Shown here piece after piece: positions 10,298 to 22,545 of a DNA stretch of 64,000 bases (within the stretch, counting starts at the first letter, position 1; each line of letters begins with the position of its first letter). The position numbers and the translations under genes were made by a program. The notes below the pieces were generated by a model that searched no databases, was not told where the DNA came from, and saw nothing but the letters and a program-made list of their open reading frames with translations. Origin of the DNA: Stenogyne calaminthoides (Eukaryota; Streptophyta; Magnoliopsida; Lamiales; Lamiaceae); assembly GCA_037126765.1 (NCBI GenBank), contig JBBCBC010000001.1, forward strand, positions 37,122,804 to 37,186,803, written 5' to 3'.

Positions 10298-12662
10298 GAT
10301 CACACAATCAAAAATAAGTATCCTATGCCAGTTATAGAGGATCTTCTTTCAGAACTACATGGAGCACAAGTCTTTTCTAAAATTGATCTAAGGCAAGGAT
10401 ATTTCCAAATCCTTATCAAAGAGGAAGACAAGTACAAAACTGCCTTTATTACTCGTAATGGCCTTTTTTGAGTTTAAGGTCATGCCTTTTGGGTTAACAA
10501 ATGCCCCTGCCACCTTCTAGAATATGATGAATGATGTTTTTTTCTGAATTATTGAGGAAATTTGTGCTAGTATTCTTCGATGATATTCTAATCTATAGCC
10601 CCTGCATCAATTCTCCTGTGGCACATCTAACTGAGGTATTAGAGATTTTGAAGAAGCACCAGCTATATGCAAAAAGGAGTAAGTGTGCTTTTGGAGTAAG
10701 GCAAATTGAATACTTGGGACATATCATATCTGGTGAGGGTGTTTTGACAGATCCAACAAAAGTCAAGTGAATGGTGGAATGGCCAGTTCCTAAGAATTTA
10801 AAGGCCTTAAGAGGTTTCTTAGGATTAACTGGTTACTATAGGAGGTTTATCAAGGGGTATGGGATCATTGCCAAACCTCTGACACAATTGTTGAAGAAAG
10901 ACAACTTTATATGGAATGGGGAAGCTGGGTTAGCATTTGATAATTGAAGAAATTGATGGTGGAGGCTCCAGTGTTAGCTTTGCCAAATTTCTCTCAACCA
11001 ATGGTTCTTGAAACTGATGCTAGTGCTACTGGAATAGGGGCAGTGTTGATGCAGAAAGGGAAACCTATAGCATTTTTCAGTCAAGGGCTTTGTCCTAGAA
11101 ATCAGTCTTTGTCCACTAATGAGAAGGAACTTTTGGCCCTAATGATTGTTGTATCTAAGTGGAATCATTATTTGAATGGGAGCCAATTCATTATAAGGAC
11201 AGATCATGTTAGTCTTAAACATCTAAAGGAACAAAGACTCAGCAGTATACTTCAACAGAAGTGGCTCATCAAACTTATGGGGCACAATTACATCATTGAG
11301 TACAAGAAAGGGAAAGATAACAAGGCAGCGGATGCTCTATCCAGACAATTTGAGGGTGAAGAGAAGTCAGAAGCAATGGTGAATGTTGTCAACACCAGCA
11401 TTAAAGGAGAATGGGTAGCAGAAGTAATTTCTAACTATAAGGAGGATGAGTTGGTACAAAGCAAGCTTGCTCAAGCACTTATTAATCCTACAGCAGAACC
11501 AGATTTCTCATTAATGGATGGGTTACTCAGATATAAAGGGAGAATCTACATTGGAAATGCTAACAAGATTAAGGATAAGTTACTTGCAGCTATTCATGAC
11601 ACTGCAATGCGAGGGCATTCAGGGATTCAGGCTTGCTATCAGAGAGCCAAGGCATTATTCTATTGGTCTGGGACAAAAGCAGATATTCAGGCATTTATTA
11701 ATGTTTGTGAGGTTTGTAAAAAATGCAAAACTGAGAATGTGCCTTACCCAGGGTTACTACAACCTTTGGGAGTCCCTGAGAGGCCATCGAGTCAGATGAC
11801 CATGGATTTTATTGAAGCTCTACCTAACTCTGAGGGAAAGAGTGTTATATGGGTAATGGTGGACAGGCTAACCAAGTACAGCCACTTCATAGCCCTTAAA
11901 CATCCTTACACAGCAGAAAGTTTGGCCGAGATATTCCTCAATCAAGTGTACAAACTACATGGATTTCTAGAAGTCATAGTAAATGATTGAGATGTGGTAT
12001 TTCAAAGCAATTTCTGGAAGGCATTGTTCAAGTTAGCTGGAGTTCAGCTACACATGAGCACTGCTCATCATCCTCAAATGGATGGGCAAAGTGAAAGGGT
12101 AAATAAATGCTTAGAGACATATTAGAGGTGTATGTCATTCATTAAACCAAAAAAATGGGTGTAGTGGTTGCCTCTAGCCGAGTGGTGGTACAACACCAGC
12201 TATCATCAATCGATTCAGATGACCCTTTTGAGGCCCTCTATGGTTATAAACCACAACAAATGGGGCTAGGGCCTTTCATTCATGGGAATTCTAATAAGGC
12301 AAGGAATATACAGACCTACATCAATCGGAGAGGGAATTCATTGTTGGAGATTGGGTTTACATATGAATGCAACCATTTAGGAATGCTCCAGATCAACTGA
12401 GGAAGCAAACCAAACTCTCTGTGAAATATTTTGGACCCTACCAGGTACAACTACCAAACATTAATTAAGAAGGGCAACGGTGTTACCTGTAGCAGTGCTA
12501 GCTCGCAAAAGTGTGAAGAAATGAAACAGCGCAGTGAATCAGTGGTTAATCCAGTGGAGTAACGGCTCGCTGGAAATGGCTACTTGGAAGGACGCCAGTG
12601 TTATTCAAACCAATTTTCTGTCATTCGCGACTTGAGGACAAGTCACATTTCGGGGAAGGCAT
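10298..12662 (+). pseudogene. Element D RT-RNase H-integrase, second part
   Basis: RT continues with DHTIKNKYPMPVIEDLL and FSKIDLRQGYFQI; the active site reads FFDDILIYS near 10573 (F for the usual Y). RNase H follows with LETDASATGIGAVLM (about 11010). Integrase has its H-H-C-C zinc segment (HDTAMRGHSG...CEVCKKC, 11595-11730) and core start MDFIEALP near 11803. Stops or frameshifts lie near 10470, 10520, 10768, 10945, 11988 (TGA, probably from an Arg CGA) and 12123. Near 12480-12650 a broken tail (LIQWSNGSLEMATWKD) fits a chromodomain. The polypurine tract cggggaagg precedes the 3' LTR. Confidence 0.9.
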
Positions 12663-13309
12663 TGTCGCATTTTCTTTATTTCCTTCTTGTGTCATTTGGG
12701 CCTTGGAGTTATCTGGCCCAAATGTTTAATAAATAGAAGAACTTAGTTGGGCCTTCCTGTTGGGCCGTCTTTCGTGAGGAGTCAGCGGTAACACGCGAAT
12801 TATCTAGATCGTCCATCGGGCATCTCATCGAATGGCCACGCCAATCTTTCGTACCTGACAATAGCTACGGTATTTGAGTAGTGGAAAATCGTATTGCAGA
12901 GGGTGTGAATTGTATGAGGTAATTCCTCTTGAATATTCTTGCTTTCATCCTCCATTCGTATTGTTGCTAACGTACGCCATTTTCAGGATTCTTCTGGATT
13001 GGTCGTATGGTGTGAGCTAGTGAGTGTTACTTGAAACCAATGACTCATGTGAGTGAGTTAGCCTTCGTTTTCCTTAATTCCAAATAGCCACTCGCTAAGA
13101 TATCTGTGTTCAATGTTCAGGTGTTCTTACATCTCCGAGATGATGACCGGCATAGCCATGCAGATGATCTTCCTCGTTAGCACAGTTGTCTTCTTCTTTC
13201 TGAATTAGAGTCTCTGTTATTTTGATTATTAATTAAGCCTTCCCCTGTTTAGACTTATTTACTGTGTTATTGCTATTTTGCGCACATAATTGAGAATTGG
13301 GACATTACA
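12663..13309 (+). repeat. 3' LTR of element D
   Basis: 647 bp, starting tgtcgcattttc and ending gggacattaca, immediately after the purine run at 12648-12662. It is followed by the target duplication gaagt at 13310. Confidence 0.93.
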
Positions 13310-14340
13310 GAAGTAGGTAGAGAAGAGAAATTCATGTGGCATTTAAGATTTTTTTTTCTAAAGAAGATATCAAGATTCAATTTTCCAAACATATGGATAA
13401 TAAAGAACAAGATATCCAAATAGATGTATATATATGAAATAGATATAGAACACATATTCTTTGAAGCTCCTAGACCAAGCCGAAAAATAGATCTGAAACA
13501 AGAGAAAAGAGGATGAAAAAATCTTAGAATAGATGTATATTTTCTGGAAAAAAAACACTAAAAAAACAATAGCAATACAAATATAAACCACAAATTAAAA
13601 ATAAACAAAATAAAATGCAAATTACCTAAAATGTTGGAGAAGACTGCATATATAAATGCTGGAAAAATGAAGAAGTTGGAGAAGATGCAATATTGGTGGA
13701 AAGACGAAGATGAAAGGAAAGGGTTGAGTTTAGGGGTATAAAGATATTGACAATTAATAGCAAGGGACGGCTCTTGCAATATTTGCTTAAAGTTAGATGC
13801 TATTGTTTTTGCAAGGGACACCCCTTGCCATTGCTTCCTGAAAAAAAAAATCAAATCCCCCGCTCAAGAAGGAACTTGAATACATTTGGCGGTCATTAAA
13901 TTTATTAATATTGATATAGCAAGAGGTACCCCATGCCAAAGTTAGTTCTAGCACTAGTTATTATTTTTGCAAGGGACACTCCTTGGTATTGTTTCCTGAA
14001 AAAAATCAAATCCCCCACGCAAGAAAGAACTTGAATACATTTGGCGGTCATTAAATTTATTAATATTGATATAGCAAGAGGTATCCCTTGCCAAAGTTAG
14101 TTCTAGCAATAGTCATTGTTTTTGCAAGAGACACTCCTTGCTATTGTTTCCTAAAAAAAATCAAATTCCCAAGCGAGAGGGAACATAAATATATTTGGCG
14201 GTCATTATTAAATTTATTAATATTGATATAGCAAGAGATATCCCTTGCTAAAGTTAAATCTAGTACAAGACATTGTTTTTCAAGGGATACCCCTTGCCAT
14301 TGTTTTCTTAAAAAATCAATTCACATATTGGGAAGGATCT
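13310..14340 (+). mobile_element. CACTA transposon, continuation with subterminal repeats
   Basis: The segment resumes the host sequence cut at 5962 (shared gaagt) and again shows gcaaggga/ttgctat subterminal motifs. From about 13740 to 14330, a unit of ~155 bp recurs about four times. It holds ttgcaagggacaccccttgc, a poly-A tract, ttggcggtcattaaatttat and atagcaagaggtaycc. The terminal CTTTTTTGTAGTG expected of a right end was not found, so the right end is lost, outside, or too diverged. No transposase is encoded. Confidence 0.7.
13740..14330 (+). repeat. ~155-bp direct repeats, about four copies
   Basis: Copies can be anchored at ttgcaagggacaccccttgcc near 13812, 13968, 14124 and 14278. 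Later copies have drifted (ttgcaagagacactccttgc, tcaagggataccccttgc). The motif links them to the left CACTA end at 5276. Confidence 0.8.
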
Positions 14341-14484
14341 AGATTAAAATGACAAATTATTTATATTCATATTATAATTATATATGTAATTTTTTAAGAA
14401 AATTCAATAATTAATTAATATTGATATAGTTAGAGGTATCACTTGTCAAAGACAGAATAAAATATTCAATATTAATATTTTTTT

Positions 14485-16065
14485 AATGAACAATGTTACT
14501 CGTTTTCACTTCACAAGTATTACTTGGTCAGTATTAGTGTTTTCAGTTAAAAGTATTAGTGGTTTTCATTTCACAAGTATTAATTGATTGGTATTGGTGG
14601 TCTTCACTGCTACTGTTGCTTGTTTACACTTTCACATGTATTACTTGATTAGTATTAGTGATTTTCATTAAAATTGTTATTCGTTTACATTTTACAGGTA
14701 TTACCTTGGTCAGTACTATTAGTTGTTTTCACAAAACACTGAATATTGTTACTCATTACACTTCATAGGTATTACTTGGTTCTCATTGATGATTTCTACT
14801 TCCAAGGTATTACTTGGTCAGTATTAGTGATTTTCACTAAAAAGTGTTACTTGTTTTCACTTCACAAGTATTATTTGGTTGACATTATAGATTTTCACTG
14901 TCGGTGATACCTGATTACTCTTCACAAGTATTGCTTGGTTAGTAGTAATAGTTTTCACTGAACATTATTACTCGTTTTCACTTCACAAGTATTATTTGGT
15001 CATATTAGTTATTTTTGTTAATTGTTCTCACTTCACAAGTATTACTTGGTCAGTATTAGTGGTTTTTTTTTTAATTGTTACTCGTTTTCATTTCACAGGT
15101 ATTACTTTGTCGATATTAGTGGTTTTTCCTTAAAAGTGTTACTCATTTTTATTTCACAAGTATTAATGGTTTTCGCTGAACAGTGTTAGTCTTTTACACT
15201 TCACATGTATTACTTAGTTTGTATTAGTTATTTTCACCAAACATTAAACAATGTTACTCATTTGACATGTATTACTTGGTTCTGATTAGTGATTTTTTCA
15301 CTGAATAATATTACTTCTTTTCACTTCACAAGTATTACTTGGTCAGCATTAGTTGTTTTCACTGAACAATATTACTTGTTTTTAATTCACAAGTATTAAT
15401 TGGTCAGCATTAGTGGTTTTCATTGAATAATGTTACTATTTTACACTTCACAAGTATTACTTGGTCAGTTTAGTGTTTTTTATTTAACGGTATGTGTTAC
15501 TCGTTTTCACTTCACGGGTACTACTTAGTGTATATAACGGTTTCACTAACAATGTTACTGGTTACACTGCACAAGTACTACTTGATTATATTAGTGATTT
15601 TTAGTGAACAGTGCTGCTCTTTTACACTTTACAAGTATTACTTGGTCAATATTATTGGTTTTTACTGGATAATATTGCTACTCATTTTCACTTCACATGT
15701 ATTACTTGGTCATTATTAGACTTTTCACTAAAGATTGTTACTCATTTACACATCACAAGTATTACTTGGTTAGTATTAATGATTTTCAATAAACATTGCT
15801 ACTCATTTTCACTTCACAAGTATTACTTGGTTAGTTTTAGTGTTATTCTTTGAATAGTGTTACTCACGAGTATTACTTTGTCATTAATAGTGGTTTTCCC
15901 TTAACTGTATAATTCATTTTCAGTTTACAAGTATTACTTGGTTAAAATTAATGGTTTTCGCAGAATATGCAGTGTTACTCGTTTACACTTGACTAGTATT
16001 ACTTGATAGTATTAGTGATTCTCACTTAATAGTGTTATCTTTTTACACTTCATTATATCTGCACG
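14485..16065 (+). repeat. Minisatellite of ~61-bp units, roughly 26 copies
   Basis: The phrases cacttcacaagtattacttgg and gtattagtggttttcactg alternate with tgttactcg at a steady ~60-base spacing over ~1.58 kb (for example 14506, 14569, 14630, 14860, 14918, 14979). Each unit looks like two related half-units, one with cttcacaagtattacttgg and one with ctgaacaatgttactcg. Copies are diverged, so the array is old. Open frames inside it (15492-15853) are by-products of the repeat. It adjoins CACTA DNA and may be an internal part of that element. Confidence 0.88.
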
Positions 16066-16866
16066 TCTTACAAATCTTCTAATTTTTCACGAGAAATTAA
16101 AAAATGAATCATATTTTAATTAATTTGGAGTTAATTCAAATTATTTCGTTAAATATAATTGCGGTGAGAGAAAATTATGAAAGAGTAGGTTATCGGTGAA
16201 ATTTGTTTATAGAATAAAATTTATAACATTATACTGATAAACTAATATCATAACACTTATCAACTGATACTATTATATTTATAAACTGATATTATAACAA
16301 TTAATGCTTTAGTTATTAGTTTATAAAAATAATGGTAACAATTTATAAACAATTTATTAATTTTATAATATACAAGTTTCATTGAAAAATTGGTGATTAT
16401 GAAGACATTATTAATAGCCCCACTCCATTAACCACACAATTAATTCACCCACTTGATTTATTTTGATTATTTGTTTTCATTCTCATATTTCACGTCGATT
16501 TATTTGATTTTTTTTTTTCACTTCCCACCGAAAAAAATTCTAAATTCTCTCCGGATATATGTTCACCAGATAAAACATTTTTTTGATATTTAAAAAATAT
16601 TATAATTTTCCCAAAATATTAATTAATGAATCTTAAAATTAAAAAGTATCCAATAGAATTTATTTATCAATTTTAGTAAAATTACCAAAATTATTAGCTA
16701 GAAATATCAAAATCTATTTTTAATTGAAAAATCTAATAAAAAATAAAATCAAATAAATTTTAAACACCATAACTCCATAATATAATAACAAAATCAAATA
16801 AATAAAAATATTATTCAACATAAAAAAAGATATAATTTTTTAAAAAACTATAAAAAGATATATAAT
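16066..16866. other. AT-rich spacer without gene
   Basis: Very AT-rich with long A and T runs and short repeats such as actgatattataac. I see no ORF with family resemblance. It ends with the target site ataat (16862-16866) of the solo LTR. Confidence 0.7.
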
Positions 16867-18194
16867 TGTTGGGAAATTTGTAGTTTTGATGGAAGTTCCA
16901 AAACAGACTATAATAGGACCAGTCAGACCTGTTAGCTGACTAATGACTTAGAATCAGAATAGGATGACCAGCTAAGATGTATAGACAACTGATGTAATAA
17001 GATAGGTCACATATTGAGGGGGAACTCAATATGAATAAGTTAAGTCTTGAAGAAGATCAGAAGTCAAAAGATCAGACAAGTCAGAAGATCAGACAAGTCA
17101 AAAGATCAGACAAGTCAGAAGATCAGATGACTACCAGAAGAACAAGACCAGAAGACCTACATCAGAAGATTGAAGGAGAGTCTGCTAGTTGTGCTAAGAT
17201 AACTCGCATCAGAAGACTCAATCAGGTAGACTGGTAAGTTTTATCTGATCAGGTCAGCTCATTTCAGGTGACAACTGATGGTTCACCAGATCATACGAGT
17301 TAATCAGACAAGAAGAATGTCAACCTTAGTTGGTAAAGCAAACACTGAATAAGTGTACTTGTTAACCAACAAGAACAAGACACGTATGTACGGAGCTGAC
17401 AATGCGGGATTCTGTGTTGCACAGTCAAACGGCTAGAAAGGACAAACATACTTACTTTCGGCCATACCGCCTCTGTGCACGTCACATCAAGCCTGCAAGC
17501 TACCTAAAATAGCCTGAAATTCAAATTGCTCTCCAACGGCTCTTTGATTTCAAGGTCTATAAATATGGGATCAACCTTCATAGTAAGGTTACGGAAATTA
17601 TCATCAAGCTCAAGCTATCCACAATTTCCGCAAGAAGAACACAGAATCAAGAATATTTTCTTAGTGTTCATCCCATAAGTTCTTAGCACAGAAATTCTAT
17701 CCTCTAGCTTTAGGCAACCCAAACACTAGGATAGATTTTCAGTTGGAACACAACAAATCTTATACCCAAACCAAAAGTTAGGTTAAGTTTGTTTAGCCAG
17801 ATTTCAGACTAGGGTTTCTAGTTTCTGATTTCTGGGATTGGTTGAGTAAGAACTCTTAAAATATCTGTTGTATTGTGTTGGACTAACACATTAAACTAAG
17901 TCCAGTTGGTTAAGTTGGTGCCCCTGCTGATAAGGAAGAGTGGACGTAGGACAAGTTGTCTGAACCACTATAAAAATCTTGTGTGTCTTATCTGATTTAC
18001 CTGCTTTACACTTTGCACACTACTTGTTAAAATATTGCATGCATAATCTGAATTTGGATCAGATTTGCATAAGCAACTGATCGAATCAGTTTGACACTTT
18101 GTCATCTGATTCAAAACAGATAACTTAGAATTCTGACTTAACAAAACTGATTTTTCGCACGGGTAAAATTTATCTTCCGCACATCAGTTAAACT
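16867..18194 (+). mobile_element. Solo Sirevirus LTR (family A), 5' portion
   Basis: Starts TGTTGGGAAATTTG and matches the complete LTR at 53707-55304 along its length. A target duplication ataat (16862-16866 and 32466-32470) encloses it together with its 3' portion at 32283-32465. Total LTR length without the nested element is ~1.51 kb, and no internal domain belongs to it, so it is a solo LTR. It has a hairpin around a purine run at 17011-17032, tandem agatcagacaagtca repeats at about 17055-17130 and a TATA box TATAAATA at 17558-17565. Element B is inserted at 18195. Confidence 0.93.
17558..17565 (+). promoter_or_regulatory. TATA box of family A LTR
   Basis: TATAAATA within the solo LTR; the same box stands at 54485-54492 in the LTR of element C. 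It is the probable core promoter of the family. Transcription would begin about 30 bases downstream. Confidence 0.7.
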
Positions 18195-19992
18195 TGTTGG
18201 GAGATGAATTTAATAAAGATTTTGATTAGATCCCAAAACCCCTCAGTATGACATGTTCAGGATAATCTTGATAGTCTGAGTCAGGTTTCAGTATAGAATA
18301 GTTAAGGAAGATATCTGCACAATGTATAGTCAGAAGATATTAATCAGGTTTGAATACTAAAGACTCAGAAGATACTGAAGAACTGAAGACTCAGAAGATA
18401 CTGAGGAACTGAAGACTCAGAAGTTACTGAAGACTCAGTAGTTACTGAAGACTCAGGCAGACCGGAATGTTCAGAAGGACTGAAGAAATATCTATCTGAA
18501 TACATACAAAACTGAGGAAGACGCACATTTATAAAGAATGAATGTTGCCCAAAATATTTAAAGTGCAGACAAAAGGAACTAAAACTAAGTGTTGTTTAAG
18601 GTTGTCTCATTCAGAGAGATTGACCTAAAAGAGCCGTTTTGTTTGTCTACATTCACTGAAGACAAGAACCAATCAGAGGAAGACAACATCGTACTTTACT
18701 GACACTGGAAGCGACAGGACACTGAACTTTGTCAGTAGTACTATGTTCCAGACTGCAAAAATTGGTGATTGGCTACATGGTTGCATATTACCTAAAACAT
18801 GCAAGGGAGCGTTCAAACCCTAAAATTAGACGTTCATTAATAACCAGAAGAGGAAACTCTTGAAGCTATCTCTTCCAACGGATAGTTTTTTTCAAAGGAG
18901 TGACCATTGGTGAAGTTGCCTATAAATACCAGTGATCTTCAGCATTGAGAGGTCACGGGAAATTACAGCAACTCAAGAGCTCATTCGTATTCTTGCAAAT
19001 TGAAGCACTCGAAAACCCTAGAATTTCCCAAGTGTTTCACATTGGAGAGAGCTCATTCACTAAGCCTAGATATGATAGATATATCCTAAGCTTAGAGAGA
19101 TATCCTAGTCTTTGTATTTGTACTCATTGTAAAAGGATATCTCACCCTAGTTGGAAATCAACCCAAACACAAACCCTTTGATAAGGTAGTTTGAGTGTGT
19201 GTAAATTGTTGGTGAGTTAGAGTTGTAAAGAGTGAGTAAGCTGCAGAGAGTTCAGCCAGAAAACTCTAGAGAAGAAGTTAGTAAGCTACTTGTGGTAGTC
19301 TGAAAACTTGTGTGTGTTGAGTTAGTAAGCTGCAGTGAGTCAGCCAGAAAACTCAAGGTAGAAAAGTTAGTAAGCTGCAGTGAGTCAGCCTAAAAGCTTT
19401 AGGAGAAGTGTGTTAACGAATTTCTCTAAAGATCAGAGAGAGTGGACGTAGGAGCTTGAGTCTCTGAACCACTATAATTGCTGTGTTGTTTGCTTTCTGT
19501 TCTGCATTCTATCTGTTGCATATTTTCACTGAAAGCATACTTTACTGATATTCTGTTGGAAACAATCCACTGAACTTGCATCAAATTGTTCACAACCTTA
19601 ACCACTATTTTACTAAGGAAGAGATTTTCAGCAAGCTAAAACGAGTATAAACTTAGGGTCAACCATTCCTCACTCTTGATTAGCTAAAATAGATAATTAC
19701 CAAACTGAACTAACTCTACTGAGTATTCAGTAAGATAATTATCTGATCCAAGCTTCTCAAGATCTCTGACAAAACTCAGGATCAGTTGGGCTAATCTGAA
19801 GCTTCTGAAAGCTGCTCAGGATCATTGTCTCAGAAGACTTTGACTCAGGGCGATTTGTGCTTCTCAGGGCAAAATTCTCAAGACATCCTGACCCATCTGA
19901 TCTCAGTGAAGAAAAAGTTTTAAAAATCACTGAACACGTGTATTCCCCCCCCCCACATACACGTGTGAGATTCGTTTGCACCGGAACCAACA
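18195..19992 (+). repeat. 5' LTR of element B
   Basis: 1798 bp, starting TGTTGGGAGATG and ending GGAACCAACA. TATA box TATAAATA at 18921-18928. A tandem gactcagaagatactgaaga-type repeat lies at about 18358-18470. It contains ~33 bp after 18955 that the 3' LTR lacks, and a run of 12 C near 19946 that is shorter (8 C) in the 3' copy. Confidence 0.94.
18921..18928 (+). promoter_or_regulatory. TATA box of element B LTR
   Basis: TATAAATA, repeated at the same place in the 3' LTR (31242-31249). Core promoter for the genomic RNA. Confidence 0.7.
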
Positions 19993-19994
19993 AG

Positions 19995-20006
19995 TGGTAT
20001 CAGAGC
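19995..20006 (+). other. Primer binding site of element B (tRNA-iMet)
   Basis: tggtatcagagc begins two bases after the 5' LTR, a perfect match to the common plant copia initiator-Met primer site. Confidence 0.93.
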
Positions 20007-20117
20007 AGTGGTTCATTTTGACCACTTGCTTTGGTAGCCATAGTCTGATTTGTTGTAAAGACTTCGGTGGTCTACTGAATAGATATTATTGCTGATATCT
20101 TACAAGGCTCATTCCTC

Positions 20118-22533
20118 ATGCCTTCTAAGAAACTTCCTATGTTCTCTGTTGAGAGCTATGACCTATGGAGATTTAGAATGCAGGCACATCTGTATTCTAA
20201 GCATGAAAGAATGTGGAGAGTGGTTTCTGAAGGACCATTCAAATACACTCGCTAGAATCCTGCATTATCGACATCGAGAGGAATGATCCCAGAGATGAAT
20301 TTCCAAAACATGATGATCAACTTACTCCTGATGAGAGAAAGTTAGTCAATTTGGACTACATTGCTAAAGATACTTTATGTAGCACTATTGATGATGGTGT
20401 TATGGGGATGATTTCTCACTGTGAAACTACCAAAGAAATATGGGACACACTTGCTATCATGTGTCAAGGCACAAATCATATTAAAGAGAACAAACTTTCT
20501 GTTGCTATTGGAAAGTTTGACAGCTTTGAAATGGAAGATGGTGAATCCATTGACAAACTGGAAGTCAGATTCACTAGCATTATGAATGATCTGAATGCTC
20601 TTGGGAAAAGATACCCACAGAGAGAAGTGACACTGAAAATTCTTAGAGGATTGTCAAAGAAATGGGATATACATGTTGTGGTGATTGAAAACACCAAGAA
20701 TATTGATTCCATGCCATACCAACAAGTTTTCTCTAAACTGAAAGCTTATGAGTTTGTGATTGATAAGAAAACTAAGAAATCTGATAGCAAAGATGAATCT
20801 TCATCTAGCAAGAATGCGGCTTTCAAAGCCAAAGAGAAATCCTGTAAAACTAAAGAGTCTGATAACTCACTTGCCAAAAATCAGGATGAGCAAGAGGATA
20901 AGCTAGTACTGTTGGCAAGGAGGTTTGAAAGACTCAATAGCAGATATGTAAAATGCAAGAAATACTACATGAACAACATGTACAAAAGCAGGAATAGCTC
21001 AGAAGTTGAGGACAGATCCACTGAGAGAAGGAAGGACCACAAAATTGAAGGTTCCTCATCCAGGAAGAAGGACTCCAAGACCAAGGATGAAAGTGATCCG
21101 GATGATGATACCAACAGATGCTATAACTGTCAAAAGAAGGGTCACTTCCAGTATGATTGTCCTGAGCTGAGTGCTAAGGAAAGAAATGAGAGACAAGACA
21201 AGAGAGACAGAAAGATCTCTAGCAAGAAGGCTATGATTGCTGAAGAAGGAGAACATTCTGAAGAAGGATCCAGTTCTTCAGATGAAATATTTTCAGATAG
21301 TGACAGTGATGATGTATGCCTTGTTGCTATGGAGGAGGTAAATTCTTCTATCTCTGTTGCAGCTCCTACACAAGCACCTGAGTTTTCAAGTTCATCTGTA
21401 ACCAGTAACTTTGACCTGATGGATTCTTTTGAGAATCTTATGAAGGACTATTCTGTGTTACAAGAACTGCTCATAGAAACTCAAGAGCAGAATAAGGAAC
21501 TGGTTGCTGAAAATTTGAAGTGGAAAGACTCTAAAAATGCTGAGATCACTTCTCAATTGATGGGAACTACTGATGAGCTAGATGTTCTGAAAGTACAACT
21601 CTCAGAAAAAGAAAAAGTGATAGATATCCTGAATGGAAAATTAGAGAAATCCACTGAGGAGATTCAGCTTATCAGAACTGAGTTCAGTGACCTCTTTGAG
21701 AAGCATGAAACTCTAAAGAAAAGTGAGGATAGTGCGCAGAGAAAGTTAGCTCTATTGAATTATGCATCTAAAGTAATAGATGAAATTCAGAGTTATCAAA
21801 GACCTGCAACTATAAAGGCTGGATTGGGATATAATCCAGGGGGAACCTCACAAGGTCTTCTGAATGCTGCTTCTTCTAGTAGCACTAAGACTGTCTTTGT
21901 AAAACCGGTGGCATGTATTAATCTTCTCACTGAAGAACAACCCCGAGTTTTAGACAAGGGTAAAGGACCTATGATTTCAGAAAAACTGAAGGTTCAGATA
22001 AGAAAGCCCAAACCTCAGAAAAAGCTAGAAAACCTGAACACTCAGTAGGTAATTTGCAGGCCAGTACTTCAAAGCCTCGGGCTAAGAATACCAACCTGTA
22101 GAAATCTGCACTGAACCATCAGAGGAATGTTCAGAAGAGAAACACTCAGCAGAGATATTCTCAACTGAAAAGACCCAGTCCTCAGATTACTGAAAGACCA
22201 CAATTTCAGTACAGGCAACCTAAACCCCACTTGCCTAAGGGTAAAGGTTTCCTGAACCCAAGTCAGTAGAGACAGAGACCAGCTGCACCAAAGCCAAGGC
22301 ATTGGAACAAGAGGCCTGAACCCAAGAAGAACTCTAAGGCTCATGTTCATGCTAAGGCTGGCACTCATACACAGGGTACTGCCAAGGCACCTAGGGTGGT
22401 GAATGTGTATGTAGATGTTTATGGGAGACAAGTCAGCCACTCTAAAGTAATTAGAGTTATCAGGCAGATTTGGGTTCCAAAAGGTACAGCTAACCTGGTA
22501 GGACCCTACACCAAATGGGTACCTAAGACCTAA
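20118..22533 (+). pseudogene. Element B gag (broken)
   Basis: The best start is ATG at 20118 (MPSKKLPMFSVESYDLW), a usual copia gag opening. A stop at about 20253 plus a frameshift lead into the main frame 20351-22048 (565 aa) with the capsid-like region (IWDTLAIMCQGT, LNALGKRYP, LRGLSKKWDIHV). The zinc knuckle CYNCQKKGHFQYDC lies at about 21118-21160, followed by an acidic Ser-rich zone and a coiled-coil-like tail (about 21420-21760). Another frameshift lies near 22046, with stops at 22099 and 22267 and a terminal stop after WVPKT at 22531. Gag forms the particle and binds RNA. Confidence 0.92.
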
Positions 22534-22545
22534 TCTGTTTTTCAG

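Larger units (their letters stand above)
5963..13309 (+). mobile_element. Complete Ty3/gypsy chromovirus-like retrotransposon (element D)
   Basis: Two 647-bp LTRs (5963-6609 and 12663-13309) flank gag-pol, and a 5-bp target duplication gaagt (5958-5962 and 13310-13314) marks the insertion into CACTA DNA. The LTRs start TGTC and end TTACA. By eye they differ at about 40 positions (~6%), so the insertion is old. Domain order is gag, zinc knuckle, protease, RT, RNase H, integrase and a degraded chromodomain-like tail: Ty3/gypsy, chromovirus branch (Reina or Galadriel kin possible). A solo LTR splits the RT. All coding parts carry stops, so it is inactive. Confidence 0.93.

Noticed and set aside
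15492..15853. Two overlapping open frames rich in YYLV
   Set aside because: They are translations of the 61-bp minisatellite; the repeating HKYYLV-like text follows the DNA repeat and has no gene context.
14485..16065. CRISPR-like array
   Set aside because: Units are ~61 bp, diverged throughout and contiguous, with no constant repeat/unique spacer alternation. The genome is a plant.
22069..22440. 123-aa minus-strand ORF
   Set aside because: Antisense to the basic tail of element B gag; the Leu/Ser-rich composition is that of a complement frame.
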